Source of the DNA: Alisma plantago-aquatica
Lineage: Eukaryota > Streptophyta > Magnoliopsida > Alismatales > Alismataceae
NCBI GenBank assembly: GCA_963693085.1
Contig: OY856412.1
Location: 1,408,229,194 to 1,408,293,193, forward strand
Reading direction: 5' to 3'
Length of the DNA stretch: 64,000 bases
The translations under genes were made by a program, and so were the position numbers. Numbering within the stretch: position 1 is the first letter of the stretch; the number at the start of each line of letters is the position of its first letter. The notes below the pieces were generated by a model, which was not told the origin of the DNA, searched no databases, and was given only the letters and a program-made list of their open reading frames with translations. Positions 22,331 through 35,374 of the stretch are shown here, piece after piece.

Positions 22331-24085
22331 ATGTCTCTCAAGTCATTGTTATTTATGAAGGTAAGGAGGTATCTCTTGAGCGCATGTGTTCTGTTGCTAG
22401 TGAGAAGCTTGAGGGCTTTTGTAATGTTCATGGATGTCATATTTCTTGGAATGGGAGTGTGTGGGTGAAGGTTCTTGATAGAGTTGTGATGATACCAAGG
22501 GTCTTCCCAGAATTTAATCTTGTAATGGCTATGTAGAGGGGTATATATTAGGTTTCTGATCAGGTGCAAGTTGTTGTTGATATACCTCTAAAGAGGTGAT
22601 GAGATGCTCTTCCTAGTTTTATGCCATGGTGGAGTATTTTTGTAGTATTTTTGAAATATTAAGTGATTCCACACCTTGTTATCTTGATTCGAGAGAATGT
22701 TGATAATCTTTGCAATAAGACATAAAGTGTGAGTTTTGATATCAATGATGCCCCATCCTCTGAATTTAGTTGGAGCTATGATGGTGTTCCAATTGACCAG
22801 GTGGAAGTGTTTGTTATTTGAGCCATTTGGATTGTGGTTGTTCCAAAGGAAGTTCCTTCTAATTTTGTTGATCATGTTTTTGGTTTGGTGGGTAAAGGGA
22901 TGCAACTTAGAAAATGGGTGGTGATGGAAGTGATGACGTAGTTAAGGAGGGTGAGACTTCCATCAAGGTTGAGGAAGTGTTTGTTGTTTGAGCTGTTTGG
23001 ATTGTGGTTGTTCCAAATGAAGTTCCTTCTAATTTTGTTGATCATGTTTTTGGTTTGGTGGGTAAAGGGATGCAACTTAGAAAATGGGTGGTGATGGAAG
23101 TGATGACGTAGTTAAGGAGGGTGAGACGTCCATCAAGGTTGAGGAAGTTGTTTGTCCATGAGTTTATTATGTGGTTGATTTTGTCTATGATAGGAGTCCA
23201 GATGGTGTGGGTAATTTTTAGAGGGGTTATAGGAAGCCCAAGATAGCTGATGGGAAAGTCCTCATATTTGCATTTGAGTAGGTCTTTGTATTTTTTTATG
23301 GTAGCTTGTGTTGTGTTTACCCCAAAGATATAGGCTTTAGAGAGGCTGATTTTCAGGCCCAAAATATATGAGAAAATGTCGATGATACGAATAGTGTTAA
23401 TGATGGTAGTGTCTTCTGGTGAGACCAGGATGATGGTATCATCAGCAAATTGGATAATGTTCTCCTAACATTCCTGGGGTGAACAAACAAGACCTTGAGC
23501 TGTTCTAAGTTTGATCATGTTTGTGAGAAGAGAAGCCACAATGATGAAGAGGCAAGGTGATAATGGATCTCCTTGTCTGAGACAGTTTGTGTTTTTGAAA
23601 TGTACAAATGGTGATGCATTGATGATAGTGGATAAGAAGTTGGTGGAGATACATGCATGAATCTAGGTATTCCAAGTTTTCGAGAAGCCATATACAACAA
23701 ATTCTTTAATTAGACAATCCCAATTAATGTAATCAAAGGCTTTCTCAAAATTGAGTTTGATGGCTATTAGAGGAGTTTTCTTCTTGTAGCAGAGATGAAT
23801 AGTTTCATTAACCATAGTGTAGGCATCATGGATATTGTGATTCTTGATAAAAGCATTCTGATTTAAGGGAACGATGTCCTTCGTATATGGTTTGATCATG
23901 TTCGCAAGTGTTTTAGCTATGATTTTGTAAGAGGTGTTGATGAGACTAATGGGTTTGAATTGTGAAATGAGCTTTGGTTGATCAACCTTCTTGATGAGAG
24001 TGATGGAGGTGTGGTTGAGATATTTGAGGATGTTGTGGTCATTATTGTGGAGGTGAAGCTCTAGCAGAAGAGCCCTGAAATCCAT
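22288..24085 (-). pseudogene. LINE reverse transcriptase remnant
   Basis: The best block (23663-24085) reads LISQFKPISLINTSYKIIAKTLANMIKPY in overlapping parts, matching the FRPISL..YKI.AK.LA.R block of plant L1 RT. It goes on to IAIKLNFEKAFDYINWDCL, which aligns with the first catalytic Asp block (LD.EKAFD); the Asp of that motif is Asn in LNFEKAF. The ORF at 23042-23362 holds ISLSKAYIFGVN and DFPISYLGLPI, typical of the thumb region (YLG.P). A 170-bp tandem duplication at 22805-23144 breaks the frame. The enzyme would copy LINE RNA at nicked chromosomal DNA. It is not functional here. Confidence 0.78.
22805..23144. repeat. 170-bp tandem duplication inside the LINE
   Basis: Two adjacent near-identical copies start TTGTTATTTGAGCCATTTGG at 22811 and TTGTTGTTTGAGCTGTTTGG at 22981. 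170 is not a multiple of 3, so the duplication shifts the frame. Confidence 0.92.
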
Positions 24086-24839
24086 CTTGAAGTGGTTCCA
24101 ATTAGCCAGGTAGAATTCTACATTGAGGCCATCTGGACCATGATATTTGTTTCTACCTAAGGATTGGATAGCCTGATCAAGTTCTTCTGGTGTGAAAGGT
24201 TTGACAATGTCTGTGGGAGAGTCAATGTTGTCCCCACATAGTAACTATCAATTAATAGAATTGAGAAAGGATGGCTTATGGCCGATGTTGAATATGTGCT
24301 GGAAATGTTTGACAATGTGTGAGGTAATCATATGTTTTTTGGCAGTAGGAATACCACTGATTTTCATCTAGGCAATGATATTATATCTAGATTTGTTGTT
24401 ACAGGTTTTATGGAAGAATTTAGTATTTTTGTCTTCTTCAATAGCACATTAAATTTTCACTCATTGTCTCCATTTTGTATCAGTACAATGTTTTATATGA
24501 TGAAGCTCTAATTTGATGGAAAGTACAAGGGAAGGGTCAACTGATGGATCGTAGTCGACAAAATGGTGTTGTTGCTCAAGATTAGAGAGTTTGTGAGATA
24601 GGCTATTAGTAGAATTCAATTGCCACTCTTTGAACTTCTGCCTCACCTTCTTTGTGTTCAAGTATATGTGGTGACCAAGATTTCTGGTTCTGGTGTCAGC
24701 TGGGATCCAGATCGATTTGAAAAGGTTAATAGCAAATGGATCAGATAGCCATTAGTTTTATAAAACAAAAGGGTTTGTGACCCCATTTCTCCAACTTTGT
24801 GTCTATAATGGGAAAGTGGTCAGAGATCAGTCGAGGGGC

Positions 24840-25489
24840 TACTTAGACAAAAGCTAATGGGTATCGTTCTTCCCATTTGGTAGAGCAAATGAAGTGATCT
24901 AGTCTAGTTCTAGTGTGATTTTGTGACCAGGTGAAGCAAGCATTTGAGGGAGGGATGTCAATCAGCTTGTGTTTGTTAATCATTTCGGAGAAAACTTTGT
25001 CCGAAGGATACATACTAGAGGAGGATGAAAGGAAGTTATGTCTATCATCTATGTTCGTGATAAGGTTGAGATCTCCTCTAAGGAGCCAATGTTTATCTGA
25101 AAGACGGCTCGTGATATGTTCCAATTCAGATAGAAAAGCATGTTTATTGTCGCTAGGTTCTCCATAAACACCCGTAAAAATCCAACTAAAGCAATCAGAG
25201 ACATTTGTGAAGTGAAGGGTTATGGAGGATGAGGGGAGCTCAGAGCAAGTTAGATCAAAAAGGTTTTTGTTATAACCTACTAGAAAACCTCCTTTGAAAC
25301 TTGTAGATGGGATTTGGAACCATCAGTAATCTGGTTACTACCTATGGATTTAATGGCAAACAGTGAGAGGATGGTTTTAGTTTCTTGGATAGTAATGATG
25401 TTGATGTTGTGTTTGTGAATGTGGTTATGAATTTCCTTTCTTCTACAGGTGTTAGAGGCACCACAGACATTCCAAGAAGTGATCCTCAT
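24840..25489 (-). pseudogene. LINE endonuclease (APE-type) remnant
   Basis: The block 25280-25489 begins MRITSWNVCGASNTCRRKEI and continues to IITIQETKT. This matches the N-terminus of plant L1 ORF2 (WN.RG.., then Q.ET). The ORF 24843-25124 has HWLLRGDLNLI (usual GDFN), NACFTWSQNH and RLDHFICS, the expected later motifs (FTW, then LDR). The segments are in different frames, so the enzyme is broken. It would nick target DNA to start reverse transcription. Confidence 0.78.
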
Positions 25490-25544
25490 TTGGACAAGAG
25501 TAAGTAGAAGAGAATAATAAGATTTAGTTCAGCCCCAACGAATC

Positions 25545-27104
25545 TTATTTAGTATGTGCCTCGTGAATGGATATAAGGTTAGACCAATTCATATATTTTT
25601 CTATGTTATTCAGTGGTTGGTGGGCTGAGCTATAATCTTCAAAGGAAATACCAAGTTTGTTTGCAAAGATGGTGAAAGATTGTATATCAGGCCATGAAGC
25701 ATTGTCTTCTATATTATCTATATCATGAACTAAATGTGCTGAATATATAGTATCAATAGATGAAATAGAAAATGATGAAGAGTTTTGAGGGGAAGGTATA
25801 CCTATCTCTGTCATGGAGAAGTAGTTCCTCCTCATTAGTCCTTCTGGTGTTGTCTAGATGGTGTTGATGGATCAGATGATGTTCCCTTGCTCTTCTATTT
25901 AGGACTATGGGATGATCTTATTTCATCAATGATAGCAGTTTTGAGATTTTTCAGAGCATCAGAGTCAATATCCAAGGTAAAGTCTATATCATTATTGTGG
26001 AAAGGAAAGGGTTTGAAGGTTTCCTTAGAGGTCTTAGGAGTGTTATTATCAATAGGAGAAGAGGTTCTAAGTCTTTTATGAGAGACCATTTTGTTAGAAT
26101 CTTATGAGGACTTGGAGGTGGTGTTCTTCCTCTCCTAGACCAGGTTCCTATCATTCAACTTTCTATTCACAAAGAAGGTTTTTTTGTGTGTTGATGGGGC
26201 AATACCATGAAGGGGGATGGGCTGTGTTATCAGAGAAAGTTGTTTTGGTGGTAGAAGGATTTTTTGCTGAAAGTGTGATTTTGTATATCTTCTCACCAAG
26301 CCTGATTTTAAGACAATCTAGGAGAGTAATGGCTTGTTTGACAGAGAAGATGTAGAAAGCTTTTATATACTAAGAAGTGTGAAGATTATCTTGGCTAATG
26401 AATTAGAGGGTGGAACCAACAGAGTGAGCAATAGCCTTGAAGACATTGACCTCCCAGAGGTGAGGTGGTAGGTCTGTGATGGCAACCCATCCATATCCTC
26501 CTGATCCATCCAGCGACGACCCTTTCTCAAGAGTCCATCTAGAAAGGTTGGCTTGCACAAAGCTGGAACCACGTGGGATAGTCATGACCTACCCAAAGAG
26601 ATGGTATAGCTTGGTCCCTTTTGGGACAGAATAGAGGAGTTGGGAAGGTGGTAGGATTTTTGGTTTTAGAACGGTATGCCTTAGGATGAGAAGGGCTATG
26701 GCCACGGTAATGTCCAATATGTTGACAATATTGTTATCCAGGTTGTTGTCTATAGTCACTAGAACACTATGACTGGTGAAGACATTTAGCAGATGCATAG
26801 AGTTAGCTGATAGATCAAAGGGAAACTCATTTTCCAGATGTAGAGCGGGGGCCATCCAAAAGGGGGAGGAGAAAGCAGGATCCTGGGGACAGAAATGATT
26901 GTAATGGTTCAGGTTGGAGGGTTTATGAAGGGTATCTGTAGAAGAGCTGGATGTTTCCCTATTAATAGGAGGCCAAAGAGGATGGACATGTGCATGGGAA
27001 GGTTTAGGGGGTGGTGATATCCTCAGGTACTGTGAGGCAAGTGAAGGGATTACTATTGTAAACCCCAAGAAGATTAATTTTAGCCTTATGATTAGATTTG
27101 TCAT
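25545..27104 (-). pseudogene. LINE ORF1-like region (DUF4283-like piece)
   Basis: Separate minus-strand ORFs lie at 25545-25835, 25895-26089, 26363-26585 and 26589-27104. The piece at 26403-26585 contains GYGWVAITDLPPHLWEVNVF, which resembles the W....LP.HLW...... block of DUF4283 proteins found in plant LINE ORF1/Gag-like proteins. The 26589-27104 ORF is Pro/Ser-rich. The position just 5' of the endonuclease fits ORF1. No CCHC knuckle is obvious. Confidence 0.5.
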
Positions 27105-27681
27105 TACTAAAAAGGTGTGAAGATCTATTGGAAATGTTGCTTTAGCATGGTTTAAGGTCGATAGTCTGAAAAGGTTCCTGTGAGCTTTTGGGAAATAGGC
27201 GCGGTGGTTTTTGCAAAAATGCTTGATATGTCCTAGCTGATTGCAAAGAAAGCGAACTCTAATATATGCACATTAGGACCGAGAATGGTTTGAGCTAAGG
27301 CATTTGGAGCAACATAGAGAGAGAAAAGTCCATTTAGGTAGGATAGGGATCCAAGATTGAGGTTTTTGAAAAGAAGTAAAGCTTCTATGAACCAAGTTAG
27401 TGGCCCGATAGATGACCTAAAGGTGGAAAGTTTAGGTCATACAAGAGAGGATCAGAGGGGGTGATAGACACACCTTGTTTGGAACCATAAGAGTGAGCTA
27501 AAGGTGATCGTATAATAGATGTAGGGGGGACACGTAACTGGCAACAATGGAGTTGGTTCTCTATAGAAGTGGTTGTGTCCGCTTCCTCCTCGAGGTTCAG
27601 GCTGGAGGAGTCATCTGAAGGGAGAGAAATTGGCCTATCCTTCGATCCTATAATTGGTTGGTTCTTTTCTAGTACGAATAA

Positions 27682-28060
27682 CTAGTCTGCCAAATCTAAA
27701 CTGGAGGATGTGTAATGATCTTCTTTGGTGTAGTAAAGTGAGTAGAGCTTCAATGGGGTATCATTTTTGAAGTCTGATACCCAGGCCATTAGGGTTTTGT
27801 TTGCAATGGGTCTAATGAAGATGGTCCATTCTGGCTTGAGGTGAAGCTCTGAGATCATACTCACCCATCCTTCTGTAATGCAGAGGGTAGAATTGTTGTT
27901 GAATTCTATAGAGACCTTGAAAATCTTGCTTCCTATCTGGATTTTGTTGATTCCTGGTGAGATATCGAATTTTTGGTAAATACACACCCTAGGGAACACG
28001 ATAAAAGATCCATATTATAGATAGGAGAGTTTGTGTTCCATGAAGGGGAAGTGGGAGGCC
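27682..28060 (-). pseudogene. Unassigned ORF 5' of the LINE, faintly B3-like
   Basis: This 105-codon ORF has IGSKIFKVSIEFNNN, then LCITEGWVSMISELHL. The order of a strand followed by (T/S)EGW..(F/M)....L resembles the C-terminal part of plant B3 DNA-binding domains. This is a weak, by-eye likeness. It lies upstream of ORF1 on the same strand and could be the start of the LINE transcript or a separate fragment. Confidence 0.3.
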
Positions 28061-29060
28061 ATTTCTAGTTCAGGCTATGATTTACTATCTCTATGGGTTG
28101 ATGAAGTAGTCTTTTTATAGTCCAAGTCATGGTACAAATGATGAGAAGTTCATATTCAATATTGGAGACGCTTGTTGTTACTCTTGGTGGTAGTTAGGAG
28201 GCCAAATGTTCTCATCTTGGGGAACAACAACTACTGGATGAGTATCAAGGAGGCTCGAGGAATCGGCACTGTCCTACCAATTAACGGTGCAGGTGGGCGC
28301 CAATAAAGGCACTTGCAGACGGTAGTTGTACCTACTAGGTGTTAATGCAGGCTCACACTGTAACTAAAATGTGCACAACAAGAATCTGAGAGCTGTAGTA
28401 AATGGAGTATTCAGAGATATTGTTGCTCTTCAGGGCACAAGGTTGTACTAGAAAGGGACGTGAAGAATGAGACCTAATGTGAGAAAGACAACCATGTGAT
28501 GGGAGCTACTGGACCAGGTGTTTCCAAATGATAATCTTTATAGATTCAGTAGGTGCCTAGTTCGGCGTTCCCTGCTGCTAATCAAGGGTTGGTGAAGAAG
28601 TGAGGTAGTAGAGGTTGTGAGTAGAGTAAAAAGTGGAAGTAGTCTCAAGTCTAAGAACATGGAGAGATGTGTTATCCGCGCTCCTTTAGTCAAAACTCCT
28701 CCGACCAAGGAGTCAATGTAGGTTGTTTCTGATAAAATCACCTCCGACCAAGATCTGGTTGTAACTGATATGATCTTCTCTGATCAAGGTGATGAACCAG
28801 GTTGGTGCTAAGTGAAGATGGTTCTAGAGAGAATTTGGAGCTTTCTCTCACTAACGTCTGCATCTCTCGAATGCCAATACTATATTGTCACTGTTGTCTT
28901 GGCTTTGTCTACCTGATTTTACTGGTGGGTTTGCCATGTCTTAGCAAGGGCAATCACTCAAAATCCATAGTATTAATATACTCTATCTTTACTTCTCTAT
29001 ATATCCTGGCTATATATGTAGAGGGAGGATGGGCTAGGGAGTAACCCTAGAAGTATTAGG
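28061..29060. other. Unassigned stretch, possible LINE 5' region
   Basis: No supported gene. The short phrase CTCCGACCAAG recurs near 28692 and 28742, with a variant near 28780. The small ORFs (28538-28741 minus, 28802-29044 plus) have no known motif. Confidence 0.4.
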
Positions 29061-32000
29061 GTTAGAAAACTAGAAAACAACAGAAGAATAAGATCATAAG
29101 CATAAAATATGATATGAGTTTTGTTTTACACTATTGATTTTATTTCAAATGAATAGAAATGTTCTTACTTATGTGAATCCTAGGTTTTCAATTTTTCAAA
29201 GAATATGGAACATTGTTGTGCATTCGAGATTTATTTCAGATATTGTTTCAAATTCTTAACATAAAGTAGGCTTGAATTTATTCTTGTATGAGTTCTCCTA
29301 AGTGAATATCCTTTTCATATGTTTGACATAAATATAAGTTGGTTAACCCTGAGTAGCTCTTGGATTTAGGACTGCAGGTTTGGCTTGGTCCAACTATCAG
29401 GATGAGTAACTAGGATCTAATGACTCCTATTAAAAATTTAATATGAGTGAACTACAGATAATGTAAATCAAGAGTGCAATAGCAATGCAAATGCACTAAG
29501 GTATTAATATTTGACGAAATGGGTGGAAAACCAAAACTCTATAGGGATTAATAACTATGCACACAGCTTGAACATAAAACAAGAAACCCTATATTGATGT
29601 ATGAATGAAGAATAATATAAATTTAAGACACATATTAGTATGGAGCATGTTATATGATAAAAAGCATCTAAAAACGGATGATAAGAACCCTTTGTACATC
29701 TAGTTAGCAAAAAAGGAGCCAATTAACCCTAACACGGGTTATATAAGAGAAGGAAAGAGGAGAAGGTGGGAGTGTAGATATTTTTCATGTTTGTATCAAG
29801 GAAGAAATATTGTTTAGTATAAAAGGGAATCCTTAAAACAAAAAATGTAATAGAGTCTAGTAGTTTCACAAATGAGGAAAATTGGAAGAAATTAAAAGAG
29901 TGAAAAGAGAATGATAATCAAGTTAAATTGGGAACTATGCAAATAAAAAAAAAGTTAAATTAATATGTGAGAGGAACAAAAAAAGGAATTTAGTTTAGGA
30001 AGTACCTAGAAGTTTGACAATGAACTTTGGATGAAAATCCTAAATATGAAGAGTTTGTGTATATGATGAAAATAAATATAAAGAAATGATGAATAATGAG
30101 CACTCTTAGAGAATTGGATTCAATTGAGTCATTCTTTACAAATTTTGAACAAAGAAAGGTTGGGGAAAGAGATAAAAAAAAATTTTGAAGGATATTTTTT
30201 CAGAAGAACCATTTCTAAAAGGATTAAACTAAAGAGTATTTCTTGAGCATATGAATGATGAGATCAAAATATAAGATGAAATAGTTATGGACAAGGGATG
30301 ATCACCTCGTTGAAGAGAAAGGTTCATTGATAAGAGAGGGATATGAAGATATGTGTTGAGAATAATTGTCTTTGCTCTTATTTAAAATTTATCCACTCTA
30401 AAGTAATTAGTTTATTCCTCTGTCATGCATTTTAATGGATTCGTTGTGACTGTATGTTGTTAGGAAAGATAAAGATAGTGCTTAACAAAAGCTCAAGTTA
30501 CATAAATATGAACATTAGGAGTAGAATAAGAGTTTCGTGTAAAATAAGAATTTGACCCTAATATGAGTTATATGACTTAGACAAAAAATATAGTATATGT
30601 GAATCTTAAATATGAATCCTCGAAGGAGAATTTTCACTTAGAAATGAAAGTATGAAATTAATTAAAAGATAATAAGAAACATAATTATTGAATTAGATAA
30701 CCATACTAATAAATGTGAACTAAAAGGAAAGTTGATAATGATAGATGAAAGGTTCAAAATATGACATGAATATTACTAGAAGTATATGAAATCTTACATA
30801 AGTAAAGTGAAATATGAATGTTACAGTCAGAATAAATTTCGTTGTAGAAGGAAATGTGAAGAGTGAAAAATTATTAAATATAGGTTTGTGACAAGTATAA
30901 CTGTATTTGGACAAGATAAAATTGCCTTGGAGTCGTACATTTGTTAATATATATATATATATAATCTTAGTTCTATATATACTCTCATATTCTGAGATTC
31001 CTTGCTAAAGAATAAATGAAAATAAATATACCATGAAACCAATGACAAAATAAGAGAAGCGTAGAAGGGGATTAATCAAATACAAGGGTAAAAGTAGAAA
31101 ATGGGTGGGGTATGAGATAAGGATACCTAACTTGCATGAAACCCTTATTGGGGCATGTTTAAGAGGAAGATCAAATGAGAAGTTAAGATACAATAAGTTA
31201 GTTCCTGACAATACTAAGAGTAAAAAAAACACATATATCTACATAAGAGAAACATATATTATTCATTATCTGACAATCCTTGGGTCTTGAAACCTCTAGA
31301 ATCTTTAGATAATATTGAGAAATATTATATCCACATGTATTAAGTTTTGTATTTGTTTTTTCCAATATTACCCAAGCCCTATAAATGATTTCTATATATG
31401 ATATATTGGTCATTCAGTTTATCCATCATCTTCATCATCATCAATTGTTTTTCTATAGCTCCTTTACCCATGTTTATCTCTAAGTGATAACTACACGTTT
31501 ACCTATCAATACCATAGTAAGAATAAGCTAGTTGAGAATCTAATCTTTCCATCTTATTGGCATATTAGAGTCCCAGATCGAAGCACCAGTCAAATAAAGC
31601 TTGTTTGTATTCTATGGAACTACCTGACTATAATTTTGTTTCTGAAATGATCAATCACCAATGTAGAGATAATATGGGAGAATAGTAAAATGTAAGATGG
31701 ACATAAAAAGTTGAAATTAAGAGCAAATATTCAAAATAAGGAATTAAGATAGAAATATAAAATATAAATGAATTTTATGGAGTAAGGTCTAAAGGCATGA
31801 GATAATCCACAATGATAAAATGTTTCAAAAATAATTTAAACTTTTAAGAAAATATTAAGTTAGAATAGACAACCAAGTAATATGATTATAGATGAAAATA
31901 TTGATATAATCCTTGTACATAGAAAATTGTTGTTAACAGAAGATAGAGCTATATAAGTATTATGAGAAATGATACCCTTGATTATAAAGTAAATGCAATA

Positions 32001-34330
32001 ACAACAAAAAATTTAGAATCCTTCTTATATCAATAAACTAAGAATTGTGTTAATTAAAAAACTAAAATGTAGTAAACGATATGTGATGATAAAGAAGGAT
32101 AACTGAGACATTTTAGAAAATGGTGTGAGAGTCATTTGACTACATATGATGTTATATTTCACTCGTCTCTGGGATTTTGGTGTGAAATCCTTATAGGGGT
32201 GATTTGTCAAACCGTAAGCCCTAATTAACCTTTAATCCATATTTTCCTATTTAATAGTGTGCTTTTTCCAAATTAGTGTAAAATTTTTATTTTTTTGTTC
32301 ATTTAATAACATTTCATATACCAATTTTAAGTGATTATATGTTATTTGGGTAGACAAAACCCTAGATAAACTAAAATTAGAATTTTATCTTAATTTTTCC
32401 CTAAAATATGTTAAATTGATGTAATTATGGTAAATAAATTTCATAAACCAGTTCAAGACTTACAAGTTATATCAGGTTACTAATGGACTCTAAAATAAAA
32501 TTAGAATTTATATATTTATGGATATTGACTTGGAGGTCAAGTGCTCACAATATGCCAAAAATATTTTTAGAAAAACATAATCTAAGGAAAAAATCCTTTG
32601 TGGACCGTTTTGAAATATACCCAAGCACCTCAAATGGCATTATCAGCCTAACTCGACCTGAAACAACTCAATACCCACCTTTATTCTCTAAATTTCTTGG
32701 TTGAAGATAGAGAGGTAATTTTGAGTGGATTTGGGTGGAACTAGGGTTGATCTCGCTCAAGTTCTTTAATAAATTCAAGTTGATCCGGTAAGTTCTTTGC
32801 TTCTCTTCTTCTTTCTTCTAAGTTTACTTAGTCCTCCTGGTGTGGCTGAAATATTTTTGAGATTTCCTCAAAAATCCTTATTTATCCATCCTCTCTCTCT
32901 TTTCTCATGTGCTCATTTATGAAGAATCCCAAGCTAGGGATTTTATGGTGATTCAACTGTAGAGAATTTGGTTGAAATTTTGTTAGATTTTTGGAACTCA
33001 CCTTCATAGAACAGGGGATGAGGCATTTCACATACTTACTACAACAAGGGTGAGTGGATTTACACCCATTTAGACATTTACATATGTAATAAACTCAATT
33101 TGAGCTATTTGATGATGATGTAGTCCTATTCTAGAGAATTTGGTTGATTTTGTGGTAAAATGGGAATTTTATTATGAAATTTAAAATTTATACTGATTTT
33201 AAAAAATATATAATGATTTTAAACCTTCATGAACATTTTTTTGTGTTATACAATATTTTTTTATGAAATTAGATGTTTACTTTAGCTTTTGCACGAATTT
33301 TGCAGGTTTTGGTCACTTAGGGTGAAAATGGCTCAAAATATCATATTTTGAGATGAAACTCGATACACTAGTCTAAAAATGACTTATATGATAGGAAATG
33401 ATATTTTTTATTCTAAATGTGACCTATAAATATTAGATCACTTTCATTGTAAAAATTAGTTGTGTTAGGCTTTTTTACATGATTTTAGTGGAACGAGCTC
33501 AAATTGAGTGGAAGTTATCTTTTAGACATGGTGTTCACATATCTTATACAAAACATGAAGAATGTGATTGTATATTCTACTAGTTTATCAATTTTTTGCT
33601 CAGTGAGCCTCGATCTGAATTTTTAAGGCATATATGCTCTAAATAGCTATACATATTAAGTGAATGTAAGTTATTTTAATTCTATAATGCTTGTATATGA
33701 TCTGTATGAGTTCCAAATATATCATACTATATAGACACCAATCTATATGGGTTTACCCTAAATCATCAGCAGTGAAATACATGCTAGATTTTGCTATTGG
33801 ATAGCTTGATTCTTTTTAGTTATGAATATTAGATGATAAAATGCATATCCCTTCCATGTTATTTATTTTGTGACCAGTTTAGCCATTTCAAGATAGTCAC
33901 AATTTTACATACCAGTAGTTCAATGAAATTCAATTAGATTAGATGAGCAATATTTAGTACGAAAGCTCGATTATTTCATTATATCATAGACCATTTTAAT
34001 ATATTCATACATGTTTAAAATATTAAGTTCAAGTATAATACAATGTTAAAATATGCAGTTAAGTTGTATTTTTTTTAGAATACATGAAGTACATTGAATG
34101 TCTCACTATGGTTTTCAGTGGTGAAATATAGTGCACAATATAGAAATAAAAAGGAATGATTAATTTGCAAGATAAATCTAAGAATAGCTTAATAGATCAT
34201 TGTTTAATGAAATTAAAGAATCAAATAGACCTTAGATACCCTGAAGATTGTAGATTCCTTGAGGAGGTATACACCTCAATGGAAGAGATGGCTTACCCAC
34301 TAATAGTGTCTAGAAGTGGAAGCCAGAGTG
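29061..34330. other. AT-rich interior of the LTR element, no gene
   Basis: About 5.3 kb with only short random ORFs. A short (TA)n lies at 30945-30962. The stretch around 32700-33120 (TC-rich, then GGTGAGTGG, with GAGAATTTGGTTGA twice) resembles a leader or LTR, but no partner copy is here. I saw no retroviral domain. Confidence 0.5.
34308..34330 (+). other. Purine-rich tract before the 3' LTR
   Basis: AGAAGTGGAAGCCAGAGTG stands directly before TGTTAG, as PPTs of LTR elements do. Confidence 0.45.
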
Positions 34331-35374
34331 TGTTAGTAGGGTACAAGGGGTTAAGCCTAGTGTAGATGAATTTTTTATTTGTAGTGGGGTTATCCAACAT
34401 CAATGAGAGATTCTGATGATACACAGTTTAGTTACTACTAAGTGAGTCATCTGTTGTGGAACCACTTATGTAGATAGCTTCATCCAGAGTGTTTCGACTG
34501 TCTTCCCCAGTACCCAAGTCTATAGGATGAGTCTAGATTATCTGAGGCCATACATAGTGAGCCCATCGTAGGCTAGGGAGCTAGTTACCAGACTTACAGT
34601 CCTGAATCTACCCTAAGTCTTCTACAGTGTGATCATAGCTTGCTATGATTTTCTCATATGTTGTGGTACACTTCATGTGAATCCAAGGCATTAACAAGAA
34701 AACTAGGAGATTAAGAAGTCGAACTCAAGAATTTATTGTTCAGGTATTCAGATTAAGTAACCAGATTTAGAAATGTATTGTTACTTATTCTATGTGTTTT
34801 AGTATGATGATGAATTTTACAATATTTCTCATTTAGTTCAATATTTAATAACTTTTTAATTTATTTCTATGTTTTAGCCCACTTAAATATCTAAATTAAC
34901 TGGTCTACTTGGGTGAATTTCCATTCATAGATTTAGTAGTTCACACACTCACTAAACAAATTCAAGTAACACCTGGTATTAAGATAGAAACATATTTCAA
35001 AAGACTCCTACCGTGGAAAGATGTTGTTGGTGTTTACGGTAGAATTAGTTAGTCTATATCCATGTATACTTGAGTTCCTTGTATAGAAAAAGTTGTAAAT
35101 GATATTTCCAGAAAATGTATTTAGTAAACAAGACGTATGTACTTGTAGACAACAAGAACTAGTATAAATGAGTTAATGTGTATCTTAAAGATTGAAATTA
35201 GCTTATAGGAATCATATCATATCCCTATGCATTGTTAATTCATGTGATTGAATGTGTCAAATATAAGAATTCTATACTAGAAAAAATTTAAGAGTGATGT
35301 TTGTCTTTTTGTTTATTTCTCAGTATGTTCCCTAATATCATTATTAGTAGTTAATGTGAGATGTGGTGTAACAT
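34331..35374 (+). mobile_element. 3' LTR of the nested LTR retrotransposon
   Basis: Direct-repeat partner of 20146-21287. It starts TGTTAG and ends TGTAACA, so the termini are imperfect inverted repeats. With the PBS at 21289 and the purine tract here, the pair defines a + strand element of about 15 kb that includes the LINE. The flanking 5 bp do not match clearly as a target duplication. Confidence 0.7.

Larger units (their letters stand above)
21455..28000 (-). mobile_element. L1-type LINE, decayed, minus strand
   Basis: The 3' end is marked by a short poly-T (21456-21462, poly-A on the minus strand). Going 5' to 3' on the minus strand there is an ORF1-like region (28000-25545), an endonuclease (25489-24840), a reverse transcriptase (24085-22600) and a C-terminal zinc-binding region (22287-22060). 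This is the standard order of plant L1 elements. It inserted about 170 bp downstream of the PBS of the surrounding LTR element. Many stops and frameshifts are present. The 5' boundary is uncertain and could reach 29050. I found no target-site duplication by eye. Confidence 0.72.

Noticed and set aside
30720..32704. Small ORFs of 60-75 codons in the AT-rich interior
   Set aside because: Length expected by chance, no motif and no matching copy.
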